The notes below the pieces were generated by a model. That model was not told the origin of the DNA. It saw nothing but the letters and a program-made list of their open reading frames with translations, and searched no databases. Positions 54,402 through 62,411 of a stretch of 64,000 bases of DNA are shown in pieces; within the stretch, counting starts at the first letter, position 1, and every line of letters starts with the position of its first letter. The position numbers and the translations under genes are program-made. Location: contig NZ_UNRA01000001.1 in the NCBI RefSeq assembly GCF_900537075.1, forward strand, positions 1,388,191-1,452,190, given 5' to 3'. The stretch is from Tropicibacter sp. Alg240-R139. Lineage in GTDB: Bacteria; Pseudomonadota; Alphaproteobacteria; Rhodobacterales; Rhodobacteraceae.

Positions 54402-55886
54402 TCAAAGCTTCTCCAGATCGCCCAACAACCAACCGCTTTTTAGCCAACCGTCCTCAGGTCCGTAGAGACGGAAGAGCAGGAAGTAACTTTCGGTGGTCGG
54501 TATCCAATTGCTTTCCAAGCCTTCAGGAGCCTCTGGGCCGAAATAAACGTCATACGAACCATCTTCGTTCACCTGCATTGTGTCCGCATTGCGCGAAGAC
54601 AGCCCCACACGTTCTACGTTGCGAATGAAGCTCTTGGTCTCCATCGAGTAGACAATGACAGACCAAAAATCCTTGGCCGGCGTGTCAGCTGGCACGTTCA
54701 ACTTGTAGGTCGCGCTGTGGTCGTACATATCGCCGTTGCTGTCGCGCAAACCCGTCAGGTAAAACGTGCCACCGCCCAGAAATTTGGGCAGATATGTTAT
54801 CCAAAAATAACTGCCCCCTGCCCGGTCATCCACAAGAACTTCGGTCTCTGTTTCGTACGGAAATCCAGCTTTGGGCTGACCTTCGGCAAAATCCCACACC
54901 AGCCATTGGTTCTTTAGTTGCCCATCTTCACCGATCCAAAGAGGCACTGTCGCCAACCCAGGTTCAACAAAATACCGTTGCATTGCTGCATAGGCCAAAA
55001 CCAACCCCTCGTTCATGGCTTTGATTTGGCGTTCGGTGGGTTCAAACGGCTTACCTTTTTCGATACCCAAGTCCTTGAGGAAATTCACCATGACCTTGTC
55101 TTGGGAACGGATCGGATTGCCCTGAACGTAGTCGTTCAAGTCCTGAAAATACGTGTGATTGTAGTAGGGCAGCGAGTCATAGGGCACCTCAGAGGCCTCG
55201 TGATAGGTATTGGGCGGAGGATTATCTGCCTCAGACAAATAGTAGATCCTGATCGTCTGCGCATATTCTGCGGCATCTGCATCGGTTGCGCCGTTGTACA
55301 GACGCGGCCGGAACGAAAACCCATATTCATAAGTGTCTGTTTCAAATGGAAGATAACCAGCAGTCACCAGATCGCCCAAAGACGTTTCGCCATCATAGCC
55401 GGGTGGAAGCATCACGTATTTTCCGCCCTCGCCCTTGTCATGCCCTTCCGGTCCAACATCGACAATCGGCACGTCCCAGGCATTCACGATGGTCCCGAAA
55501 TAACTGACCTTGTCCGTGGCGGCCGGAACTTCGATCACAAGCGGGCCAGGTTGAGACGTCATCGACGCCCAAGCATAGGCGGTCACGTCATTTGCGGTCA
55601 GGAACCCGTGTTTTGAATCAAACGGTTTGTTCAGATAGACGATATCGTTGTAGTCCCCATCCAGATCTCGCCGGATGCCTTTTAGAAAGTCGATCATCCC
55701 GGCCGCTGGCATGCCCCATATCGCAGCCTGCGTCGCGCGCTGAACCATGATCGTGTATTCGATATCCTCGACTTGCGCAGATCGGGCTAAAATGTCTCCG
55801 GTGTCATTGAAACTTTGGGCCGTGGCCGCAGGGCTCGTTGCCGACAGGGCAGACATCGAAGCAAATAGAAGAAGTAGGGCTTTCAT
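54402..55886 (-). CDS. DUF1254/DUF1214 exported protein
   Basis: 494 residues. The ATG at 55886 has GGTGAG upstream. Signal peptide (MKALLLLFASMSALSATSPAATAQ). The N-terminal DUF1254 part (RATQAAIWGMPAAGMIDFLKG, NDIVYLNKPFDSKHGFLTANDVTAYAWASM, GPLVIEVPAA) precedes a DUF1214 part (around 330-430: FWSVIVYSMETKSFIRNVERVGLSSRN), the two-domain arrangement common in proteobacteria. Function unknown. It starts two bases after the TPR gene's stop, so the two are co-transcribed. Confidence 0.85.
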   Translation of the reverse strand: MKALLLLFASMSALSATSPAATAQSFNDTGDILARSAQVEDIEYTIMVQRATQAAIWGMPAAGMIDFLKGIRRDLDGDYNDIVYLNKPFDSKHGFLTANDVTAYAWASMTSQPGPLVIEVPAATDKVSYFGTIVNAWDVPIVDVGPEGHDKGEGGKYVMLPPGYDGETSLGDLVTAGYLPFETDTYEYGFSFRPRLYNGATDADAAEYAQTIRIYYLSEADNPPPNTYHEASEVPYDSLPYYNHTYFQDLNDYVQGNPIRSQDKVMVNFLKDLGIEKGKPFEPTERQIKAMNEGLVLAYAAMQRYFVEPGLATVPLWIGEDGQLKNQWLVWDFAEGQPKAGFPYETETEVLVDDRAGGSYFWITYLPKFLGGGTFYLTGLRDSNGDMYDHSATYKLNVPADTPAKDFWSVIVYSMETKSFIRNVERVGLSSRNADTMQVNEDGSYDVYFGPEAPEGLESNWIPTTESYFLLFRLYGPEDGWLKSGWLLGDLEKL

Positions 55887-55888
55887 TG

Positions 55889-57202
55889 TCACTCACCTTT
55901 CAAGGTTGTCAAATCGACGCTCATGCAAATCCCGTTTTTGAAACCGGGGTGTGAAGCAAGAACAGGTCTGCGCAAATCCAATGTATGCTGGGCCTCTTGG
56001 GTGCGCCCAAGCTTCATCAGCGCGTTCACGTAGGTCAGTTCGATCAAGTCGCGTTGAGCGCGACTACCGCCAAACCGTTCAGTCTGAGCAAGTGCCGGGA
56101 TCAGATGGTCGACAGCGCCCTGCCAATCCTGCCGCGCAATAGCACCCCAAGCCTGCGCCACTGGGCGCACAAGGTCACCGGCAAACCCGTTGGCTGTGTC
56201 CACAATATACGCCAGACGATCACCATTGCCCGCCATGGCATGCGCAAGAGCGGCATGCATATCTGCAAAGCTTTGCCCGGTTTCAGGAAAATATTGAGCG
56301 GCATAGTCGCTCATCTCGACCCATCGTTCAGGGGGAACTGCAACACCTACCAGTTCAGCCCTGTGCAGGATCGCGGCCGTATCCGTCAATGTATTAAGAG
56401 GCAGCCCTTGCGAACCACCAGGCCCTACCCCGGTGTCTACAAGTGCCCACATGTCGTCGATATCCCCGACAAGCAATGAATGCAAAGCAATGTGCCAGCT
56501 CAAATGTCCATGTAGCAGGCCGCGATTGTCATACCCTTTGATCCAGTCCTTGAGGTAGGCCAACCCTGCTTCTGCCTCTCCCATCTCGTACAATGTATGA
56601 CCCTTGAAATGTGCGGCATTCGCGTTGCGGCTGTTTAGCGCCAACGACCGTTCCATCAACGCTTGCGCATCATCCAAACGTCCGGTTTCGCACAGCGAAA
56701 CGGCATGAATGCCCATCATCCACCAATCCTCGCCATAATACGGCACGAGGGCTGTGGTGAAGGCCAACAGATCAGCCTCGCGCCCCACTTCACCAGAAAA
56801 ACCGATCAGGCCGAATACGCTGGTGCATAGCTGCGCCACCATGGCATCGCGGGGATGGTCCAACACATGTGCTTTCACGGCAGCGCGACACCCTGCAGGA
56901 TTGCCCTGAAACAACAGGTCAAATGTGTTCAGATGCGCGCGTTCCCGAGCCGTCGCCCCGTCTATATGAGATTTGGCTGCCGCAATGGACGTCTTGGCCG
57001 ATGCCATATCACCTGCCATCATTTGCGCCCGTGCCAGCCCCACATGGCCAAGGGCAAATCCCGGGTCAGCTTCGATCGAGTTCGCAAAATGCCTGGAGGC
57101 GTCATAAGTTGCGGCCAGAAAACTGGCGACGCCTTGGTCATAATGGTCTCGGGCCTTGTCCGATCCGGTTGTTAAGTCGTTTTCGTAATGATCTTTGAAC
57201 AT
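55889..57202 (-). CDS. TPR protein of the TTC38 type
   Basis: 437 residues from the ATG at 57202 (TTGGAG upstream). It consists of TPR-like helical repeats throughout, and the LARAQMMAGDMASAKTSIAAAKSHIDGATARERAHLNTFDLLFQGN segment is like that in eukaryotic TTC38. No signal peptide is apparent. An earlier in-frame start at 57310 adds 36 residues without support. It is divergent from the second binding-protein gene, with 151 bases between starts, and precedes the DUF1254 gene. Function unknown. Confidence 0.8.
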   Translation of the reverse strand: MFKDHYENDLTTGSDKARDHYDQGVASFLAATYDASRHFANSIEADPGFALGHVGLARAQMMAGDMASAKTSIAAAKSHIDGATARERAHLNTFDLLFQGNPAGCRAAVKAHVLDHPRDAMVAQLCTSVFGLIGFSGEVGREADLLAFTTALVPYYGEDWWMMGIHAVSLCETGRLDDAQALMERSLALNSRNANAAHFKGHTLYEMGEAEAGLAYLKDWIKGYDNRGLLHGHLSWHIALHSLLVGDIDDMWALVDTGVGPGGSQGLPLNTLTDTAAILHRAELVGVAVPPERWVEMSDYAAQYFPETGQSFADMHAALAHAMAGNGDRLAYIVDTANGFAGDLVRPVAQAWGAIARQDWQGAVDHLIPALAQTERFGGSRAQRDLIELTYVNALMKLGRTQEAQHTLDLRRPVLASHPGFKNGICMSVDLTTLKGE

Positions 57203-57353
57203 GAATTTGCTCCAACCCATTGGGATCTTGCTATTCAGGCAGTCTGCGTGGCTTGCGAGTACAAAGCAACATTGTGCGGCTGTCGTTGCTTTTCTCGTCA
57301 AACGGGTCAAACTGTCTCAAGATGACACGAAAAGAATACTCAGGGAGATTGTC

Positions 57354-58919
57354 ATGTTCCGCGCATTTGCCGTGGGGGCCATTACATTGGCCGCTGCCAC
57401 CACATTACACGCCGAAGAATTTAAATGGGCCTCGACTACAGATCCCCAGACGCTTGATCCGCATGCGGTGAACTCGGCCCCGGTGCTGGGGTTTCTCAAC
57501 AACGTCTACGAGGGTCTGGTCAGACGCGGCAAGGACATGCGCGTAGAACCGGCGCTGGCCAAAGCGTGGGAGCCGATTGGCGACGGCGAAGGCTGGCGGT
57601 TCACTCTGCGCGAGGGGGTGACGTTTCAGGACGGCAGCGCTTTTGACGCACAAGACGTGCTGTTTTCCTATCAGCGCGCCTCCAGCGAGGCGGCGGACAC
57701 CCGCAGCTGGTTTGCGCCCATCTCGGATGTGAAAGTGGTTGATGATTACACCATCGATTTCCTGACCAACGCGGCCAACCCGTTGTTTCCATCCTCGATC
57801 GCCAACTGGATGATCATGGACAGTGACTGGGCCGAAGCAAACGAGGCCGCCCTGCCCGACAAAGACAACGGCAACTATGCGACGCTCAACGCCAATGGCA
57901 CCGGCGCGTTCCAGGTGACTGCGCGCGAGCCAGGTCTGCGCACTGTTTTGGAACCGTTTGACGGCTGGTGGGGCGACGCCGAACACAACATCACCCGGGC
58001 TGAGTTTACGCCGATCCAGAATCCAGCTACCGCTGTTGCGGCCTTGCTGTCGGGTGACGTCGACATGATCAATCCGGTGCCAATCCAAGACGCTGAACGC
58101 CTGTCCACCTCTCCCGATGTGACGGTCATCAAGGGGATCGAGGCGCGCGTGATTATGCTGGGCTTTCCGCATGAGGCCGATGTGCTGAAATATGGCACCG
58201 ATCAGGGCAAGCCAAACCCGTTCAAAGACACCCGCGTGCGCAAGGCCGTTGCACATGCCATCAGCGTTCCCGCCATCCTGCGCACCATCATGCGCGGCAA
58301 CGCCGAAGCGGCCTCGCAATTGGTGAGCCCGGCAATGAACGGATATTCCCGTGTCTTATCCGAGCGTCCACCCTTTGACGTGACCAAAGCCAAAGACCTT
58401 TTGACAGAGGCCGGTTATCCAAACGGCTTTTCCTTTGGCCTGAAATGCCCCAACGACCGCTATTTGAACGACGAAGCCGTGTGTCAGGCCGTTGTCAGCA
58501 TGTTGGCGCAGATCGGACTGACAGCGGAACTCGACGCCATGCCGGTACGCACCTACTGGCCCGAGCTGCGCGAAGACAACTATGACATGTATCTGCTCGG
58601 TTGGTCACCCGGCACCTTTGACGCCGAACATCCGATCCGCTTTCTGGCCACCACGCCGAACCCGGACAAAAAACTCGGCAGCTGGAACTTTGGCGGTTTT
58701 TCGAACCCGCGCGTGGACGAGTTGTTGCCGCAAATCCAGTCCGAGATCGACCCTGCGACTCGACAGGCCAAGTTGGATGAGGTGGTCAAGATCCTGCAGG
58801 ATGAACAGGCCTATGTGACCTTGTATGTTCAACCCCTTGTCTGGGGCACTGGCAAGAACATCGAGCTGACACAGCGGCCCGACAACTTTTTCATCCTGCG
58901 GTGGGTCACCGTGAACTGA
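57354..58919 (+). CDS. Oligopeptide-type ABC substrate-binding protein, second copy
   Basis: 521 residues from the ATG at 57354 (GGGAG upstream). Signal peptide (FAVGAITLAAATTLHAEEF), then SBP_bac_5 signatures TLDPHAVNSAP, WRFTLREGVTFQDGSAFDAQDVLFSY and LKCPNDRYLNDEAVCQA. It aligns along its length with the binding protein at 52710, so the two are paralogues that probably deliver different ligands. The transporter at 60487-64000 lies downstream, separated by a metallo-hydrolase gene. Ligand not known. Confidence 0.93.
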   Translation: MFRAFAVGAITLAAATTLHAEEFKWASTTDPQTLDPHAVNSAPVLGFLNNVYEGLVRRGKDMRVEPALAKAWEPIGDGEGWRFTLREGVTFQDGSAFDAQDVLFSYQRASSEAADTRSWFAPISDVKVVDDYTIDFLTNAANPLFPSSIANWMIMDSDWAEANEAALPDKDNGNYATLNANGTGAFQVTAREPGLRTVLEPFDGWWGDAEHNITRAEFTPIQNPATAVAALLSGDVDMINPVPIQDAERLSTSPDVTVIKGIEARVIMLGFPHEADVLKYGTDQGKPNPFKDTRVRKAVAHAISVPAILRTIMRGNAEAASQLVSPAMNGYSRVLSERPPFDVTKAKDLLTEAGYPNGFSFGLKCPNDRYLNDEAVCQAVVSMLAQIGLTAELDAMPVRTYWPELREDNYDMYLLGWSPGTFDAEHPIRFLATTPNPDKKLGSWNFGGFSNPRVDELLPQIQSEIDPATRQAKLDEVVKILQDEQAYVTLYVQPLVWGTGKNIELTQRPDNFFILRWVTVN

Positions 58920-58939
58920 ACCGCCTGATCAATTCACAG

Positions 58940-58966
58940 ACCGGCCCTACACGGGCCGGTTTTTTA
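58940..58966 (+). terminator. Terminator after the second binding protein
   Basis: ACCGGCCC and GGGCCGGT pair around TACAC, followed by TTTTTT. The match is textbook and lies about 20 bases after the stop, so the downstream transporter genes need their own promoter. Confidence 0.88.
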
Positions 58967-59024
58967 CGCGGTGTCGAAAATACTCCATCGCGCGTGAATT
59001 TCCGTTGCTAAAAGTTCAACATGT

Positions 59025-60215
59025 GTGGATTGTGACCATTCAGAATTGATCTGGTTGAACTTGACGGCGGGGTATAACTTCTTGCGAATTATAAAAAATA
59101 TAGGGCTTGCACTGGTGGCAATCCTCTTGCTCGCAGGCATCGGAGGGGCATTGATCGGGTATCTGATAAGCGCGCCCATTTCGCACAATGAAGAGACGCG
59201 CGCTGAACGAGCCGCACCATTTCAAGAAGGTAGATTTGTCAATTTTGAACCGCAAGCCGGCACGGAAATTACGCTTGCGGCGATTATCGAAGCCTTGTCC
59301 GATCATGAACGGACAAGCCCAACGGGTGAAATTCCCGTCGTCTCGATTGATCCAAGCCTGTTGGATGGACCGCCGGAAGATGGGTTGCGCATGGCTTGGC
59401 TGGGACACGCAGGTGTTCTTATCGAGATCGACGGAAAGCGCGTGCTGACCGATCCGGTTTTGTCAGACCGGGCGTCGCCGACATCGTATGTTGGCCCCAA
59501 ACGCTTTCATCCTTCGCCCATCGACTTGCAAAAACTCAGAAACGTTGACGCAGTTGTCATATCGCACAATCACTATGATCATCTTGACCAAGCAACGATC
59601 CGCCATCTGTCCAAACAGGAAACACAGTTTTTTGTGCCGCTTGGCAATAAGGCGCAATTGCTGGCCTGGGATATTCCAGATGCGCAGATTACAGAATTGG
59701 ACTGGTGGGAGGAGGCAACAGTTAATGGACTGAGAATTGTTTCAACCCCGTCGCGTCACTATTCCAACCGGGGAACGTTCGACTATAAAAAGACGCTTTG
59801 GTCTTCGTGGTCGATTGTTGGCCCGACCAACCGTGTTTTTGTAAGCGGTGACACGGGGTACGCCAAAGTCTTTTCAGAGATTGGAACACGTCTAGGCCCA
59901 TTCGATGCGACTGTTATCAAAGTTGGCGCATACGGCCCTGGCGACGCCTGGCACGACATTCACATGACACCCGAACAGGCGGTTCAAGTTCATTTGGACG
60001 TGAAGGGAGGACATATGTTGCCTGTCCATTGGGGAACCTTCAACTTGGCTTACCACCCATGGGATGAACCAATCATCCGCACTCAGACCTCTGCCGCGCA
60101 GAAAAACATTGTCCTGGCGACGCCGAAAGTAGGAGAGTTCTTCGACGTTCATTTGGACAATGAGTTTCCGAACTGGTGGGAAGAGGTCGAGCAAGGCGTC
60201 AACACCGACGATTAG
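59025..60215 (+). CDS. Membrane-anchored metallo-beta-lactamase-fold hydrolase (NAPE-PLD/UlaG-like)
   Basis: 396 residues from a GTG at 59025; the start is uncertain because no clear ribosome site precedes it, and a TTG at 59082 is possible. An N-terminal membrane helix (IGLALVAILLLAGIGGALIGYLI) anchors it, followed by the MBL domain: SHNHYDHLDQ (HxHxDH), FVSGDTGYAK and DIHMTPEQ. The GAYGPGDAWHDIHMTPEQAV stretch and the ending HWGTFNLAYHPWDEP point to the NAPE-PLD/UlaG-like branch, which acts on phospholipid or cyclic ester substrates. It lies between the binding protein and the permeases. Confidence 0.85.
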   Translation: MDCDHSELIWLNLTAGYNFLRIIKNIGLALVAILLLAGIGGALIGYLISAPISHNEETRAERAAPFQEGRFVNFEPQAGTEITLAAIIEALSDHERTSPTGEIPVVSIDPSLLDGPPEDGLRMAWLGHAGVLIEIDGKRVLTDPVLSDRASPTSYVGPKRFHPSPIDLQKLRNVDAVVISHNHYDHLDQATIRHLSKQETQFFVPLGNKAQLLAWDIPDAQITELDWWEEATVNGLRIVSTPSRHYSNRGTFDYKKTLWSSWSIVGPTNRVFVSGDTGYAKVFSEIGTRLGPFDATVIKVGAYGPGDAWHDIHMTPEQAVQVHLDVKGGHMLPVHWGTFNLAYHPWDEPIIRTQTSAAQKNIVLATPKVGEFFDVHLDNEFPNWWEEVEQGVNTDD

Positions 60216-60486
60216 ATGAGCATTTGCCAGCAGTTTTACTATTGGGGCGGGATTTATAGTTTCAAACTCCCTATCCCTTACGGACATAAAACATCCAACA
60301 GACAAAGGCCGGCGATGATCTGCCTTCTCTGACCCTGCGACAACTTGACCATCCTCTCACATCCTGCAAAGAGGGAACATCAAAGCGTTTCAACCTGTGA
60401 ACCATTAGGCGTGATCCTGTCACGCATTATTCAAATGCCGCAACAGACGGCAGAGATCAGGTTCGAAACGCGCAAGGGGAAACATT
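60216..60486. other. 271-base gap before the permease genes
   Basis: No gene recognised. A TTGACC-like sequence occurs near 60340 but without a matching -10 at the right spacing. AAGGGGAAAC precedes the permease start at 60487. The preceding terminator at 58940 suggests that a promoter for the transporter lies in or before this stretch. Confidence 0.35.
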
Positions 60487-61464
60487 ATGCTCGCATACAT
60501 CATCCGGCGGGTGTTCCAATCCGTCATCGTTTTGTTGGTGGTGGGGTTGGTCGCCTTTTCCATGTTCCGCTTTGTCGGTGATCCCATCGACAACATGCTG
60601 GGACAGGAACGCACCCAAGCCGACATCGACCGTCTGCGCACGGACCTGGGGCTCGATAAGCCCTTTCCTGTGCAGTATTTCAAATTCCTGCAAGGCGCCG
60701 TTCAGGGTAACTTTGGCGTGTCCTATCGTCAGGGCCGCCCAGTTTCGACCATCATTGCCGAGCGCGCGCCCGCGACTCTGGAATTGGCGATGGTGTCAGG
60801 TTTCCTGGCCATCTCCATTGGCATTGCCCTGGGCGTCTTCACCGCGATCCGCAGGAACGGGATAGCCGCCAATACGATCATGACGCTCAGTTTGATCGGG
60901 GTGTCACTGCCAACCTTCCTCATAGGAATCTTACTTATCTACGTGTTCTCGGTTGAACTGGACCTTTTACCCAGTTTCGGCAGGGGCGAAACGGTGCAGA
61001 TCGGGGGGTGGTCTACCGGCTTTTTAACCGCATCTGGACTAAAGGCGTTGATCTTGCCGTCGATCACCCTGGGCCTTTACCAAATGACGCTGATCATGCG
61101 TCTGGTGCGCTCAGAAATGCTTGAGGTGCTGCGCGCCGATTATGTCCGTTTTGCCCGCGCGCGTGGATTGGGCGAACGCGCCATCAACTTCCGTCACGCG
61201 CTGAAGAACACGCTGGTGCCGGTGATCACGGTCACGGGCCTACAGCTCGGGTCGATCATCGCATTCGCGATCATCACCGAAACCGTGTTTCAATGGCCCG
61301 GAGTTGGCCTTCTCTTCATCAACGCGATCCAGTTTGTCGACATCCCTGTGATGGCCGCCTACCTGATGCTGATCTCCGTGATGTTCGTGGGCATCAACCT
61401 GATCGTTGACCTTCTTTACTTTGCCATCGACCCGCGCCTGCGCGTGGATGGGAGGACCGCATGA
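60487..61464 (+). CDS. Oligopeptide-type ABC permease (DppB/OppB-like)
   Basis: 325 residues with about six membrane helices. The N-terminal MLAYIIRRVFQSVIVLLVVG and the permease loop FARARGLGERAINFRHALKNTLVPVI (EAA-type) are typical of the DppB/OppB group, with TVFQWPGVGLLFINAI further on. AAGGGGAAAC precedes the ATG. Its stop overlaps the start of the second permease by four bases. The binding proteins at 52710 and 57354 are likely partners. Confidence 0.95.
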   Translation: MLAYIIRRVFQSVIVLLVVGLVAFSMFRFVGDPIDNMLGQERTQADIDRLRTDLGLDKPFPVQYFKFLQGAVQGNFGVSYRQGRPVSTIIAERAPATLELAMVSGFLAISIGIALGVFTAIRRNGIAANTIMTLSLIGVSLPTFLIGILLIYVFSVELDLLPSFGRGETVQIGGWSTGFLTASGLKALILPSITLGLYQMTLIMRLVRSEMLEVLRADYVRFARARGLGERAINFRHALKNTLVPVITVTGLQLGSIIAFAIITETVFQWPGVGLLFINAIQFVDIPVMAAYLMLISVMFVGINLIVDLLYFAIDPRLRVDGRTA

Positions 61465-62411
61465 GCGATACAACCAAAGACCCCGCACCTGCGCGCCCGT
61501 CCCGGCTCGCTACATTCTGGGACAGCGATTTTGTCTGGTCCTTCCGTCATTCGCCGGTCGCGATGATTGCCTTGCTGGTGGTGGCGATTCTGCTGCTGGC
61601 GGCGCTGTTTGCTCCGTTGATTGCGCCGCATGATCCGTTCAATCCGGCAACGCTGAACTTGATGAACGGGTTCACCCCGCCGGGCGAACCCAACGCGTTC
61701 ACGCAGGATACATTCTTGCTTGGCACCGATGATCAGGGCCGCGACGTGTTTTCGACCATCCTTTATGGTCTGCGTATTTCTCTGTTCGTCGGGATCTCTG
61801 CCGTCATGCTGGCGATGATCATCGGCGTGATCCTTGGGCTTGTGGCTGCCTATGTCGGCGGCTGGACCGAGACGCTGATCATGCGCGTTGCGGACGTGCA
61901 GCTGACCTTTCCGGCCATTCTGGTCGCCATGCTGATCTTTGGCGTCGCCAAGGGGATCACCCCGCCTGAGTATCGCAATGAAATGGCGATCTGGGTGCTG
62001 ATCGTGGCAATTGCGCTGTCGGATTGGGTTCAGTTCGCGCGCGTCGTGCGTGGTGCCGCGCTGGTGGAGAAGAACAAGGAATACGTACAGGCCGCGCGCT
62101 TGATTGGCCGTGGCCCCATTCCGATCATGTTCCGCCACATGCTGCCGAACGTGCTGTCGCCGGTTCTGGTCATCTCGACCATCTCGCTGGCGTTGGCGAT
62201 CATCGCCGAGGCCACGCTCAGCTTTCTGGGTGTGGGCGCGCCGCCGACGCAGCCGTCACTGGGCACGCTGATCCGCATCGGTCAGGGGTACCTGTTCTCG
62301 GGTGAATGGTGGATTCTGCTGTTCCCATCCATCACCCTGTTGGCCCTCGCCCTATCCATCAACCTGCTCGGAGACTGGCTCCGGGACGCATTGAATCCGA
62401 AGCTACGATGA
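61461..62411 (+). CDS. Oligopeptide-type ABC permease (DppC/OppC-like)
   Basis: 316 residues. The cytosolic N-terminus precedes a helix (IALLVVAILLLAALFAPLIAPHDPF) and the LGTDDQGRDVFSTILYGLRISLFVG motif that marks DppC. The EAA-type loop is QAARLIGRGPIPIMFRHMLPNVLSPV. ATGA overlaps on both sides show that permeases and ATPase are co-translated. The substrate is inherited from the binding proteins and is unknown. Confidence 0.95.
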   Translation: MSDTTKDPAPARPSRLATFWDSDFVWSFRHSPVAMIALLVVAILLLAALFAPLIAPHDPFNPATLNLMNGFTPPGEPNAFTQDTFLLGTDDQGRDVFSTILYGLRISLFVGISAVMLAMIIGVILGLVAAYVGGWTETLIMRVADVQLTFPAILVAMLIFGVAKGITPPEYRNEMAIWVLIVAIALSDWVQFARVVRGAALVEKNKEYVQAARLIGRGPIPIMFRHMLPNVLSPVLVISTISLALAIIAEATLSFLGVGAPPTQPSLGTLIRIGQGYLFSGEWWILLFPSITLLALALSINLLGDWLRDALNPKLR